Below are positions 34,808-43,077 of a DNA stretch of 64,000 nucleotides, piece after piece. The position numbers were made by a program, and so were the translations under genes. The notes beneath the pieces are model-generated. The model did no database searches. It saw only the letters and a list, made by a program, of their open reading frames with translations, and had not been told where the DNA came from. Location of the stretch: NCBI GenBank assembly GCA_049515555.1, contig JBEKTY010000013.1, positions 12,696 through 76,695 of the forward strand. The letters run 5' to 3'. The stretch comes from JBEKTY01 sp049515555. GTDB taxonomy: Bacteria; Planctomycetota; Planctomycetia; Pirellulales; Thermoguttaceae. How positions within the stretch are numbered: the stretch's first letter is position 1; every line of letters begins with the position of its first letter.

Positions 34808-35035
34808 TCATTTCCCGATCTGCATCAAGCCCCAGGCGGCCAGTAGCAGCAGGCCCACCACGCCCCAGGCGAGCAGGAATCCCAGCAGGTCCTCGCGATA
34901 GCGGCGGAAGAAGCCGTGCCAACGGCGGCGGTTCAAAGGACCCCATTTTTGCCAGTGTTGCGACACGGACGCAATATCATCTGTCGCCCAAGTGCGAAAT
35001 GGCTCCAAGGCCCAATTCACGGGTCGGGCGGCCAT
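34808..35035 (-). pseudogene. Truncated transporter remnant fused to unrelated sequence
   Basis: An open frame of 75 codons whose last ~40 residues repeat the C-terminus of the SSS transporter, while the first ~35 (AARPVNWALEPFRTW...) are from the adjacent island. It is very unlikely to be a functional gene; it is the by-product of the duplication described at 34813-34928. Confidence 0.7.
34813..34928 (-). repeat. Duplicated 3' end of the SSS transporter gene (copy 1, att-like)
   Basis: 116 bases match 36521-36636 (~96% identity; five differences, four of them clustered around 34842-34849). It encodes the terminal transporter helix (LLGFLLAWGVVGLLL) and WGLMQIGK in the same frame. The sequence further upstream (34929 on) is unrelated to the transporter, so only the last ~38 residues are duplicated. 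It marks the left edge of the island carrying the GIY-YIG and peptidase genes. Confidence 0.88.
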
Positions 35036-35520
35036 ACCAAGTCAGGGTACAAGGGCGGCACATCTGGCGCGTCGCGGTCGGAGTCTGACACGTTCCGTTC
35101 GTCGTACTCGAGGTCCGGCACCCTTTTGCGGATATTCCATGGTGGGTGGAGAACACGAATCGCCACGGTTTCTGCAATCTCATGTGCCCTTTGGTGCAGT
35201 TGGAACCACGACAAAACGGTTCCCCCGACCTCTATGCACCGCGCGTGGAGGTGATGCAATGCTTTCCGCTCCCCGCCAGCGCGTCCCTCGGCCCTCCATC
35301 GTCCTCGTAAATCCGCTGCCTTGCCTACGTATAGTAGACCACTGGGCGTGTGGCGTAAGAAGTAGAGGCACGAAATACCCCGGGGTATTTTGTCGCACGC
35401 CTCAAGGCTGTCGAGAACGACAAAAGGTAGTTTTGCGAGGTCAACCGCGCGGAGAGCGTCCTGGACACTGGCGTTCACTGTGTCGACGGCTTGTTCGATT
35501 TCAACTGCGATATCTTCCAT
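35017..35520 (-). CDS. GIY-YIG family nuclease-like protein
   Basis: A 167-residue protein. The start at 35520 has GGAG about 7 bases upstream; an in-frame ATG 12 codons earlier has none. The GIY-YIG core is visible: GISCLYFLRHTPSGLLYVGK, then ADLRGRW with the conserved Arg, and a later Glu in HEIAETVAIRV, HPPWN near the end. The first Tyr of the motif is kept in the form LYFL. Members are single-strand or structure-specific nucleases in repair, restriction and mobile elements. It lies with a peptidase gene in an island with lower GC than the surroundings. Its target is unknown. Confidence 0.82.
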   Translation of the reverse strand: MEDIAVEIEQAVDTVNASVQDALRAVDLAKLPFVVLDSLEACDKIPRGISCLYFLRHTPSGLLYVGKAADLRGRWRAEGRAGGERKALHHLHARCIEVGGTVLSWFQLHQRAHEIAETVAIRVLHPPWNIRKRVPDLEYDERNVSDSDRDAPDVPPLYPDLVWPPDP

Positions 35521-35540
35521 ACCAACTCCAAGAATAATAT

Positions 35541-35727
35541 GCGGGGTTACCCTCAAGCGGTAACCCCATTCTTCGGGCGGATGCCCAAACCGGGGGTATT
35601 AGGGTGTGGTGCCTGCGGGCGGGTACCGCAACTACATGACCTAGGCTCCCCGCGGTATCGGAGCGGGGTAACCGCCGTATTATACCCCGCACGGGCTGGA
35701 GTGAGCGGTTTTCCTGGCGACGACGGC
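35541..35727. other. Short gap with a perfect hairpin, upstream of the GIY-YIG gene
   Basis: GGGGTTACC-CTCAAGC-GGTAACCCC at 35541-35565 is a perfect 9-bp stem with a 7-base loop, located between the end of the peptidase gene and the start of the GIY-YIG gene (both on the minus strand). It could terminate or attenuate transcription. The remainder shows further short GC-rich dyads but no ORF. Confidence 0.5.
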
Positions 35728-36507
35728 TCATTCTTGCCCCTGCGGAGTATACGTCGCGCCGAGGAGCGACTCGACATTCTCCCGCGACAAAAAGCCCTTC
35801 TCTTTGAGGCCGCGCGCGACTGCCATGATTTGGGCCCTTGCCTCTTCACTCGACAGCCGTTGCTCGGCTTGCGCGACGAACTTGGCAAAGACATTTGGGT
35901 TTGCCAGCGTGCCCGGCTGCGATTGAGCCTTTAGTTCCTCCATGTCTTTGACATCCCGGGAGTCCTTGCAGCTACCGTGTGGCCGATACCCGCGGAAAAC
36001 AAGGCGCTCAGCCGCAGCACCGGCAGCGTACGCCTCCTGCAACCGTTCCACCTTCTCAGCCTCATCGATGTCGTAAGTGAGGTTGTCCACACTGTCCTTG
36101 ATACAGAACTGCGTTTCGCCCCCACCGCAGATCGTCACGTAACACAAATTCAGCCCTAGCACGCGCGCGGCGACAGCGTGGCCTGCCTCGTGAACAGCGA
36201 TTTTCTCGCGCTCCAGCTTCCAAAGAGCTTTGTTGAATGCCTGTTCCTGCTCTGGCGTGACGGGGGGCATCGCGTGTTCCGCGCGCTCCATCGCCGCTGT
36301 GTCCGGTGTCAGAACATCCGCGACGACCATCGCCATGGTGAGGTCCGCGCACTTGACTAATGCACCGGAAGGCTCTCGCTGAACAGAGAAGCCAAGGGCT
36401 TCACAGGCTTCAAGCAATTCCTCATGTGGTCCGAGGAGGGGCATTTTTCGTAAGTAGTGAATTGCGTTTCGTGCCACGTTGCCACCCCCCGAGTGCGTGT
36501 GTGCCAT
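35728..36507 (-). CDS. Stand-alone HExxH metallopeptidase (M41/FtsH-peptidase-like)
   Basis: A 259-residue protein with the start ATG at 36507. The zinc motif EKIAVHEAGHAVAARVLGL is at ~108-126, followed by GGGETQFC and a helical region (AYAAGAAAERLVFRGY) like the FtsH peptidase domain, whose AGxAAE motif helps position the third ligand. There is no AAA ATPase domain, and ~100 N-terminal residues are unrelated. Stand-alone M41-like peptidases are often found on mobile elements. It lies between direct repeats with a GIY-YIG gene. The substrate is unknown, and no immunity-like partner is evident. Confidence 0.8.
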   Translation of the reverse strand: MAHTHSGGGNVARNAIHYLRKMPLLGPHEELLEACEALGFSVQREPSGALVKCADLTMAMVVADVLTPDTAAMERAEHAMPPVTPEQEQAFNKALWKLEREKIAVHEAGHAVAARVLGLNLCYVTICGGGETQFCIKDSVDNLTYDIDEAEKVERLQEAYAAGAAAERLVFRGYRPHGSCKDSRDVKDMEELKAQSQPGTLANPNVFAKFVAQAEQRLSSEEARAQIMAVARGLKEKGFLSRENVESLLGATYTPQGQE

Positions 36508-36515
36508 CGAACCCG

Positions 36516-38324
36516 TTATCTCCCGATCTGCATCAAGCCCCAGGCGGCGATGAGTAGCAGGCCCACCACGCCCCAGGCGAGCAGGAATCCCAGCAGGTCC
36601 TCGCGATAGCGGCGGAAGAAGCCGTGCCAGCGGCGGGCCGAGAACCAGCCGCCGGCGTCCAGCATGAGCAGCTCCTGGCCGCGCTCGCCGGCCAGCGGCT
36701 TGGGCTGCCCCTCCGCCAGGCCCTCGCGATCGGTCGAGCGCTGCATGTTGTCGAAAAACTGCGCCATCCGCCGGGGATCCTCGGGCCGGGTGAGCAGGCT
36801 GGCCACGACGAGCGCGGCGAAGCCGGCCGCCATGGCGCAGCCGAAAACGCCGGCCGTCCACACGTAGATCAATTGCCAGTGGCCCGTAAAATGGTAGTTC
36901 AGGCCGTAATAGACCGCCAGGGAACAGGCCAGCGCCGCGGCGGCGCCGAAACGGTTCGCCCGCCGCCACAGGAACCCGCCCACGACGATTATGCCCACCA
37001 GGGCGGCCATCGTCTCGGTGAACAGGAACGCCTGGAGCACCTGGTCGATCAAGAGGGCGAAGCCCACGCTGGCCAGGGTCGAGCCCAGGCCTGAGAGGCG
37101 GCCGCTCAGGAGCAGGGCCCGGTCGCCGGCCGTCGGGTTCAGGTAGTCCTTGTAGATGTTGCGGGTGAACAGTGCGCCGGCATTTACCATCAGGTTCGAG
37201 CAAGACGACATGTTGGCCGCCACGACGCAGGCCACCATCAGGCCCACCCACCCCGGGCCCAGCAGGTGCAGGCAGGCGTAGCCGAAGGCGTCTTCCTTAT
37301 CCGGCAGGCAGGCTTTCTGCTGCACCACCAGGGCGGCGACGATCAGGCCCGTCAGGGCCCAGCCGATGGTGCAGAAGCGTTTGACCAGCGAGCCGTAGGT
37401 CTGGCCGACGCGGCAGGCCCGCTCGCTCTTGCCCGTGGCGCACATCGCCATCATGTGCGGCTGGGCCGTGATGCCGATCAGGCCGTTGAGCGTGAGCATG
37501 AGGATCGTGAAGGCGTCGATGTTGCTGGCCTCGTTGTACAGGTCGAAGAAGCCGGCGGTGCCTTTGCCGTTGCCGGGAATGACCGGCGCCCGCCGGGCCG
37601 GGTCGTCGATCGCGGCCGCCTGGTGCTCGGCCTGCACCTGCCGGGCGTACTCGGCCACCACCGGGCTGGAGAGCGTGTGCCGCATGGCGCTAAAACCGCC
37701 CACCGCCGCCAGCCCGCTGGGAATCAGCATGAACGACAGCACGACGATCAGGAAGCCTTGCACGAAGTCGGTGTAGGCCGCGGCCACCAGTCCGCCGAAG
37801 AAGCTGTACAGCACGAAGGTCACGGTCATGACCGCCACGACGCCGTTGGGCGAGATGAATTCGCCCCCGGTGGCCACGGCGATGATCTTGCCCGCCCCCT
37901 TGAGCATCACCCCCTGGTTGAAGATGAAACAGGTGAAGGCATACAGGGTATACACCAGGGCCAGCCCCCGCCCGTAGCGATCGGCGATGATCTCGGCGAC
38001 GGTGGTCCGCTCGCTCCGCCGGTACCAGGGGGCCATCAGCCAGTAGAAGGGCGTGATGAGCATGTTCTTCCACTGGTACCAGATGGTGGCGAAACCGGCG
38101 TGGAAGGTGGCCCCGGCCTGCCCCACCGGGTTCTCGGCGTGCGTGCCGGTGCCGAAGGCCTGGCCGATCATGATCCACCAGGGCAGCTTCCGCTCGCCCA
38201 GGAAATAGCCCCCGCTGGTACGGACCTTTCGCGACATCCACAGGCCGAAGGCCGTGCAGCTCACGAAATAGCCGGCCAGCACCAGCCAGTCCCAGAACCC
38301 GAATCCCGCGCCCTTGCCCACCAC
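36516..38324 (-). CDS. Sodium:solute symporter (SSS family) transporter
   Basis: A 602-residue membrane protein with about 13 predicted helices, beginning WDWLVLAGYFVSCTAFGLWM. The SSS signature region is present: GGYFLGERKLPWWIMIGQAF near residue 40, then RYGRGLALVYTLYAFTCFIF. These secondary transporters import sugars, amino acids or carboxylates with sodium. The soluble C-terminal tail includes two regulatory-looking segments (PEDPRRMAQFFDNMQRSTDR and the terminal helix). Its last 116 bases are duplicated at 34813-34928, flanking an island inserted just after the gene. Substrate not predictable. Confidence 0.88.
   Translation of the reverse strand: MVGKGAGFGFWDWLVLAGYFVSCTAFGLWMSRKVRTSGGYFLGERKLPWWIMIGQAFGTGTHAENPVGQAGATFHAGFATIWYQWKNMLITPFYWLMAPWYRRSERTTVAEIIADRYGRGLALVYTLYAFTCFIFNQGVMLKGAGKIIAVATGGEFISPNGVVAVMTVTFVLYSFFGGLVAAAYTDFVQGFLIVVLSFMLIPSGLAAVGGFSAMRHTLSSPVVAEYARQVQAEHQAAAIDDPARRAPVIPGNGKGTAGFFDLYNEASNIDAFTILMLTLNGLIGITAQPHMMAMCATGKSERACRVGQTYGSLVKRFCTIGWALTGLIVAALVVQQKACLPDKEDAFGYACLHLLGPGWVGLMVACVVAANMSSCSNLMVNAGALFTRNIYKDYLNPTAGDRALLLSGRLSGLGSTLASVGFALLIDQVLQAFLFTETMAALVGIIVVGGFLWRRANRFGAAAALACSLAVYYGLNYHFTGHWQLIYVWTAGVFGCAMAAGFAALVVASLLTRPEDPRRMAQFFDNMQRSTDREGLAEGQPKPLAGERGQELLMLDAGGWFSARRWHGFFRRYREDLLGFLLAWGVVGLLLIAAWGLMQIGR
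36521..36636 (-). repeat. 3' end of the SSS transporter gene (copy 2 of a direct repeat)
   Basis: The intact copy within the transporter gene. It pairs with 34813-34928 in the same orientation; the intervening 1.6 kb carries the GIY-YIG and peptidase genes. This is the arrangement expected if an element integrated at the 3' end of a gene and carried or regenerated that end. Confidence 0.88.
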
Positions 38325-38370
38325 TGCGAAGTCACCCCCGAGGCTTTGATGCCCAGTCGCCGAAGACCAC

Positions 38371-38484
38371 TATAAGCTTAAGTAGCCACGGATGAAACAC
38401 GGATTGAACACGGAAGGGGTGGCCGGACAGATTGTCTCTTGTCCGTGTTTCTTCCGTGTTAAATCCGTGGCTGCCCTACTTATA
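38371..38484. repeat. Inverted repeat containing GCCACGGATGAAACACGGATT tracts
   Basis: The outer arms TATAAGCTTAAGTAGCCACG and GTGGCTGCCCTACTTATA, and inner arms GGATTGAACACGGAA and TTCCGTGTTAAATCC, are mutually complementary with interruptions. The structure fills the gap between the transporter start and the end of the lipoprotein gene on the same strand. Confidence 0.8.
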
Positions 38485-38492
38485 GAAACCGG

Positions 38493-38972
38493 TCATTTCG
38501 CTGCGGCCGCATCTTTTTCCCGGTTGGCTGGGGCAAGGTACTCCGCGGGCTGGGCGTGGGCAACGGGCCGCCGGTTGCGCAACGGCACCTCCACCACGCC
38601 GGCCACCGGCTTCACGGAAATCTCCCGATGTTCGGTGGGGTAACAGATCTTCACTCCCGACCATCCGGCAGTTACATACGCCTCGCCGTAGGCCGACATC
38701 TGGTTCTTGGCGGTCGGATTGAACATGAACTTCGTGCCCGACGCCTGGAAAGCGACCCGGCCGGCGGCATCGCTGTTTTGCGATTCGACCGGATCCAGCA
38801 CGTTGTGCAGGACCAGCGGCACCTGGCTGGCCTGGATGCTCCCGTGCAGCCGCTCACCCTGAACGCCGTCGAGCGGCAGCCCGGATTGGGCATCCACTAG
38901 TCGAAAGGTTTGTACGCCCATGCAGCCCGGCAACAGGGATAGCAGCAGGAGAACCACCATGAGTGTACGCAT
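38493..38972 (-). CDS. Putative lipoprotein
   Basis: A 159-residue protein with a lipoprotein signal (MRTLMVVLLLLSLLPGC, lipobox LLPGC, cysteine at residue 17). The mature part may be a transthyretin- or Ig-like domain (VDAQSGLPLDGVQGERLHG, then EISVKPVAGVVEVPLRNR), a pattern common in planctomycete hypothetical lipoproteins. Function is unknown. It lies upstream of the SSS transporter on the same strand, separated by an inverted repeat, and divergent from the BBP7 gene across another palindrome. Confidence 0.78.
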   Translation of the reverse strand: MRTLMVVLLLLSLLPGCMGVQTFRLVDAQSGLPLDGVQGERLHGSIQASQVPLVLHNVLDPVESQNSDAAGRVAFQASGTKFMFNPTAKNQMSAYGEAYVTAGWSGVKICYPTEHREISVKPVAGVVEVPLRNRRPVAHAQPAEYLAPANREKDAAAAK

Positions 38973-38997
38973 AAAGCACGGTCCAGTTGGACTTTAG

Positions 38998-39075
38998 GTA
39001 GCACACCACACTCCGTGTGCCGTCCGCTGACACGGAAAAAGGTATGGAGGACGGCACACGGAGTGTGCCTGCTAC
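38998..39075. repeat. GTAGCACACCACACTCCGTGTGCC palindromic element
   Basis: Arms beginning GTAGCACACCACACTCCGTG and ending GAGTGTGCCTGCTAC are complementary over ~28 bases (the left arm differs from the consensus GTAGCAGGCACACTCC at two positions). The loop is about 30 bases and contains TGACACGGAAAAAGGTATGG. It lies in the divergent region between the lipoprotein and BBP7 genes. Confidence 0.85.
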
Positions 39076-39375
39076 CTTGGTGCGGATCAGTCTGCGGCGC
39101 GGCGGGGAGGATAAGGTGCTTTGCTTGCCGGGTCAAGGCCGACCGGAAGAATCCCGGGCCTAACCCACCTTTTGAGTGTAATGCATATCCATCTATCGGT
39201 GTGGATTATGCCGACCTTAACGATTATATCGGTGGTGCCGGTCGGAACGGAAATGCTCAAAATAACGGGGATTCCGGTCCGATGCGAAGACTGGCTAGGT
39301 TTTGCGGGCGATCTGTGTCTCCCGATGGGGGACCGTCCGGCACCAAGCCCCACACCAATGACCCAAAGTGAGGCT
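39076..39375. other. Leader region of the BBP7 gene
   Basis: Open in the frame of the following gene from 39121, but without a signal-peptide-like sequence or Shine-Dalgarno, so I read it as untranslated. The final 300 bases show no clear promoter. GGGGATTCCGGTCC around 39265 is unremarkable. Confidence 0.35.
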
Positions 39376-40593
39376 ATGAAGACCTGCACATTATGTCTTA
39401 CGGCCGTAATGACTGTGGCGGCCTGTGGCTGGCCGGCCCCGGCCATCGGGCAGACGACGCGCGAGCCGCCGATCATCTTGGTGGCGGACTTCGCGGACCC
39501 CGCCCCCGACGCCGGCAAGCCCGCCGCCGAACCGGCCGCCGAGCCGGCCAAGGTTGCTGCCGAACCTGCCAAACCGGCCGTCGAGCCGGTTAAGGTTGCT
39601 GCCGAACCGGCCAAGCTTGCCGACCCGGGCACGCCCGCCAAGGCGCCGGCCGGCGTTGTCTCGGGTGATACCCAGGTCGGCTGCACCCCGCCCGCCTGCG
39701 CTGCCAACGGCGGCGACGGTTTCTGCCCCTCGATTACCAGCCGCTTGGACTTCGTGTACTTGCAACGCTGCCGGCCGGACAATGTGCCGCTGTTCAACGA
39801 CCCGACCGGCATGACGCTTCTGGAAGCCGCTGATTTCAAGTTCGACTACCGGCCAGGCGTGGACCTCGGGCTGACGTACAATTCCTGCCCCGATTACGGC
39901 GTCGACGTGCGATACCTGTGGCTGGACGAGCAAGGTTCAGACGTGGCATTCGCGTTTCCCGCCGGCACGAGCAGCATACAGACCACACCGCCGAGCCCAT
40001 TTATTGCAGCAGCGGCGGGAACGGGCGATTTCCGCGATCGCTCGGATTTGCAGACCGCGGAAGTGCTCATCCGCCAGCATTACCGGTTGTTCGACGGCCT
40101 GCTGGGCTTCCGCTACCTGTACTTCCACGACCGGCTCAACGGCGATTACTCGATACTCGGCACACCGGTGGCGACAACCGCGTGGAACGCGCGAAACAAC
40201 CTGTTCGGCCTCGAGCTCGGCGCCAGCACCGTGCTGTGGAAGAACTGTCGCGGCCTGCGCATCGAGACCTACGCCAAAGGCGGAATCTATGACAACCAGG
40301 CCCATACAAACATGGCAGCCGCCGATAGTACCGGCTTGGCCACTTCTGCCGGCGCCGCCGGCAGCCAAATGGCATTCGTGGGCGAGACGGGGATTGGGGC
40401 TTGCTACCCGGTGAACTGCCACGTGGCCCTTCGCGTCGGCTACCAGGGCCTGTGGCTCAGCGGCGTGGCCGTGGCCACGGACCAGGTGCAGGCGACGGGC
40501 GCCATCACGCCGCCCCCGCAACTCCTCCACGCCAGCACCAACGGCGACGTATTCTACCAAGGCGTAAGCGGCGGCGTAGAAGTCACCTGGTAG
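39376..40593 (+). CDS. BBP7-family outer membrane beta-barrel protein
   Basis: A 405-residue protein with a signal peptide (KTCTLCLTAVMTVAACGWPA), an Ala/Pro/Glu-rich linker (EPAKVAAEPAKPAVEPVKVA, ~residues 48-85) and a beta-barrel from about residue 115 on: alternating strands such as FDYRPGVDLGLTYNSCPDYG and EVLIRQHYRLFDGLLGFRYL. The pattern matches BBP7, a family almost limited to Planctomycetes and thought to be a porin in their outer membrane. The Pro/Ala/Glu linker may span the periplasm. ATG 39376 is preferred because it gives the signal sequence. It is followed 6 bases later by a decarboxylase gene, probably independent. Confidence 0.85.
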   Translation: MKTCTLCLTAVMTVAACGWPAPAIGQTTREPPIILVADFADPAPDAGKPAAEPAAEPAKVAAEPAKPAVEPVKVAAEPAKLADPGTPAKAPAGVVSGDTQVGCTPPACAANGGDGFCPSITSRLDFVYLQRCRPDNVPLFNDPTGMTLLEAADFKFDYRPGVDLGLTYNSCPDYGVDVRYLWLDEQGSDVAFAFPAGTSSIQTTPPSPFIAAAAGTGDFRDRSDLQTAEVLIRQHYRLFDGLLGFRYLYFHDRLNGDYSILGTPVATTAWNARNNLFGLELGASTVLWKNCRGLRIETYAKGGIYDNQAHTNMAAADSTGLATSAGAAGSQMAFVGETGIGACYPVNCHVALRVGYQGLWLSGVAVATDQVQATGAITPPPQLLHASTNGDVFYQGVSGGVEVTW

Positions 40594-40599
40594 CGTGCC

Positions 40600-42081
40600 A
40601 TGCCCGATTCGATTCGCCGGGCGTTCGCGCCCGAGACCTTCCGCCGGCAGGGGCAGCAAGTAGTCGAGCTGATGGCCGACTACCTGGCCCGGGCCCTTGG
40701 CGGCGGGTCGATGCCCGTGCTCCCGGATCACGAGCCGGACACCCTCGTGGAGCAGTGGCCGGATCAGTTTCCCGCCGTGGGGGCGGCCGAGCCGGTCGAG
40801 GCCCTGCGCGGACTGCTCCAGAAAGTCATTGCCCAGTCCAACCATCTGCATCATCCGCGGTACATGGGCCACCAGGTAACCGCCCCGCTGCCCCAGGCGG
40901 CCCTGAGCGAGCTGGCCGGCACGCTCTTGAACAACGTCATGGCCGTGTACGAGATGGGGCCGGCGGCGACGGCCATGGAACGGAGCCTGCTGCGCTGGAT
41001 GGGCGGGCAATTGGGTTTCGACCCGGCCCGCTGCGACGGCGTGCTGACCTCCGGCGGATCGCTGGGCAACCTGACCGCGCTGCTGGCCGCGCGGCAGGAC
41101 CGCAGTGGATGGGACGCCTGGACCGAGGGCCAGGCGGCCGGGCCGCCCTTAGCCATCCTGGCCGGCCGCAGCGCGCACTATTCCATGCAGCGCGCGGTGC
41201 AGATCATGGGCTGGGGCCGCGAAGGACTGCTGAGCGTGCCCGTCGACGAGCGGTTCCGCTTGCGGCCGGAGGCCCTGCCGGAGGCCCTCACGGCCGCCCA
41301 AGCCCGCGGTCGCCGCGTAATCGCCGTGGCGGCCAGCGCCTGCTCGACGGCCACCGGCAGCTTCGACCCCCTGGAGCCTATCGGCGAGTTCTGCCGGCGG
41401 CACGCCCTGTGGCTGCACGTCGACGCCGCCCACGGCGCGCCGGCCTGCCTCTCGACCCGCTATCGCCACCTGCTGGCGGGCATCGACCAGGCCGATTCCG
41501 TCGTCTGGGACGCGCACAAGATGCTGCTCATGCCGGGCATCCTCACCGCCGTCATTTTCCGCCAGGGCTCGCCCTCTTACCACACCTTCCAGCAGCAGGC
41601 CTCGTATCTGTTCGCCCCCCCGGGGCCCGACGAGCAGTGGTACAACGTCAGCATGCGTACCGTGGAGTGCACGAAGCGGATGATGAGCCTGCACCTTTAC
41701 GCGGCCTTGACCGTGCAGGGCACGCAGATGTTCGCCGACTACGTGACGGCCGCCTTCGACCTGGGGCGGCGCTTCGGCGAGCTGCTCTCGCAAGAGCCCG
41801 ACTTCGAGCTGCCCGTGCCGCCGGACTGCAATATTGTGTGCTTCCGCTACCGGCCGGCCCAAGGCCCGCTGGCGGCTGCCGAATTGGACGCGCTGCAGGC
41901 GGAGATCCGCCAACGGCTCTTGGCGGCGGGTGATTTCTACCTGGTGCAGACCCAACTGCCCGCCGGGCTGCATCTTCGCGTGACGCTCATCAATCCCTTC
42001 ACCAGCGAGGCAGACCTGCTGGCCCTCCTGGCGGCCGTCCGCGCGGCAGGCCGCGAAGTGCTGAAGAGTTTTGCGCTTTGA
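40600..42081 (+). CDS. PLP-dependent group II amino acid decarboxylase
   Basis: A 493-residue enzyme with the pyridoxal-5'-phosphate lysine in VWDAHKMLLMPGILTAVIFR (Lys at ~308) and the substrate-binding start NHLHHPRYMGHQVTAPLPQA. The central DAAHGAPAC motif holds the Asp and His that contact the cofactor. The family includes aromatic-amino-acid, glutamate, histidine and diaminobutyrate decarboxylases; I cannot choose among them. The protein is near the family's usual length (470-500). No transporter or pathway partner is adjacent, so the product (possibly a polyamine or amine) is unknown. Confidence 0.88.
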   Translation: MPDSIRRAFAPETFRRQGQQVVELMADYLARALGGGSMPVLPDHEPDTLVEQWPDQFPAVGAAEPVEALRGLLQKVIAQSNHLHHPRYMGHQVTAPLPQAALSELAGTLLNNVMAVYEMGPAATAMERSLLRWMGGQLGFDPARCDGVLTSGGSLGNLTALLAARQDRSGWDAWTEGQAAGPPLAILAGRSAHYSMQRAVQIMGWGREGLLSVPVDERFRLRPEALPEALTAAQARGRRVIAVAASACSTATGSFDPLEPIGEFCRRHALWLHVDAAHGAPACLSTRYRHLLAGIDQADSVVWDAHKMLLMPGILTAVIFRQGSPSYHTFQQQASYLFAPPGPDEQWYNVSMRTVECTKRMMSLHLYAALTVQGTQMFADYVTAAFDLGRRFGELLSQEPDFELPVPPDCNIVCFRYRPAQGPLAAAELDALQAEIRQRLLAAGDFYLVQTQLPAGLHLRVTLINPFTSEADLLALLAAVRAAGREVLKSFAL

Positions 42082-42150
42082 GCTATGAGCCGTGAGCTAT
42101 GAGGTATGAGCTACGGGCGGCTCATTGCTCATAGCTCATTGCTCATTGCT
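42079..42150. repeat. GAGCTATGAGC / GCTCATAGCTC inverted tract
   Basis: TGAGCTATGAGCCGTGAGCT and its continuation pair with GCTCATTGCTCATAGCTCATT, forming a long imperfect hairpin after the decarboxylase stop. It is a further low-complexity family not seen elsewhere in the window. Confidence 0.7.
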
Positions 42151-42203
42151 GCGGCTGTTACCATGGCCGCAGTGTGTATAATAGTGCAAGAAGGAGCCTG
42201 ATT

Positions 42204-42995
42204 ATGGACCAGCCGCACGCCGGCCGGACACGCTTGACCGATGCCGAGTTGCTCGAGCTCCGGCGCTGGAACACGCCCACCATCTACAACGGCTGGGAGC
42301 AGATCACCCGCCAGGACCCGGGCCGCAGCGGGTTCAACGTCGAGGAGGCCCGCGACTTCATGCCGCACATGGGACCCATGGCCGGCTATGCCGTAACGGT
42401 GGTCTTCGAGCCCAGCAATCCGCGGCACCGCCGCGACAATCCGGCCGCCTGGAGCCAGTATCGGGCCTACGTCGGCAGCCTGCCGGGGCCGAAGATCGTC
42501 GTGGTCCAGGACCTGGACAAACCCCGGGTGATGGGAGCCTTCTGGGGCGAGGTCACCAGCAGTATCCACCGGGCCTTGGGCTGCGTGGGCACGATCATCG
42601 ACGGCGGCATTCGCGACCTGGACGAGATGAACGCCGCGGGCTTCAAGGCCCTCGCCCGGCGATTGTGCGTGGGCCACGCCTATGCCACGCCCGTCCGCTG
42701 GGGATGCGATGTCGAGGTCTTCGGCTGCCAAGTTTCGCCGGGCCATTTGATCCACGCCGACAAGCACGGCTTCCTGGTCGTGCCGGCGGAGGACGAGGCC
42801 CGGCTGCTGGAGGCCGCCCGCTTCATGGATCAGAACGAATGCCAGACAATGATTGCTGCGGCCCGCTCCTCGGCGGGCAAGACGGCGGCCGAGATCCTGG
42901 CCGAGTTCGACGCGGCCGCCGCCCGCTTCGCGGAGAACACGGTTAGGCACTTTGCAAGAGCGGTCAGCAGTCAGCGGTCAGCAGTCAAGAGTTGA
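42204..42995 (+). CDS. RraA-like / HMG aldolase family protein with repeat-derived tail
   Basis: A 263-residue protein. ATG 42204 has AAGGAG 7 bases upstream. The core GTIIDGGIRDLDEMNAAGFK near residue 140 and GDLIHADxxGxxxVP-like PGHLIHADKHGFLVVPAEDE are the RraA/4-hydroxy-4-methyl-2-oxoglutarate aldolase motifs; the catalytic-type Arg/Asp pair (IRD) is present. Members are class II aldolases or regulators of RNase E. The C-terminal ~15 residues (RAVSSQRSAVKS) are encoded by a GTCAGCAGTCAGC repeat, so the natural stop has been replaced by a repeat-derived one. It begins 122 bases after the decarboxylase. Confidence 0.85.
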   Translation: MDQPHAGRTRLTDAELLELRRWNTPTIYNGWEQITRQDPGRSGFNVEEARDFMPHMGPMAGYAVTVVFEPSNPRHRRDNPAAWSQYRAYVGSLPGPKIVVVQDLDKPRVMGAFWGEVTSSIHRALGCVGTIIDGGIRDLDEMNAAGFKALARRLCVGHAYATPVRWGCDVEVFGCQVSPGHLIHADKHGFLVVPAEDEARLLEAARFMDQNECQTMIAAARSSAGKTAAEILAEFDAAAARFAENTVRHFARAVSSQRSAVKS

Positions 42996-43058
42996 TCGCT
43001 GATAGCTGATCGCTGACCGCTGATAGCTGATAGCTGATAGCTGATAGCTGACCGCTCA
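42959..43058. repeat. GGTCAGCAGTCAGCGG / GCTGATAGCTGATA tract after the RraA-like gene
   Basis: GCGGTCAGCAGTCAGCGGTC in the 3' end of the gene is followed by GCTGATAGCTGATCGCTGAC and several GATAGCTGATAGCTGATAGC units to 43058. The two parts are near-complementary. The stop codon of the gene lies inside the tract. A relative is at 11242-11352. Confidence 0.8.
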
Positions 43059-43077
43059 CCAATCAAGGCCCATAGCA

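Noticed and set aside
39121..39375. An upstream in-frame extension of the BBP7 gene
   Set aside because: It lacks a ribosome site, and only the later start gives a signal peptide.
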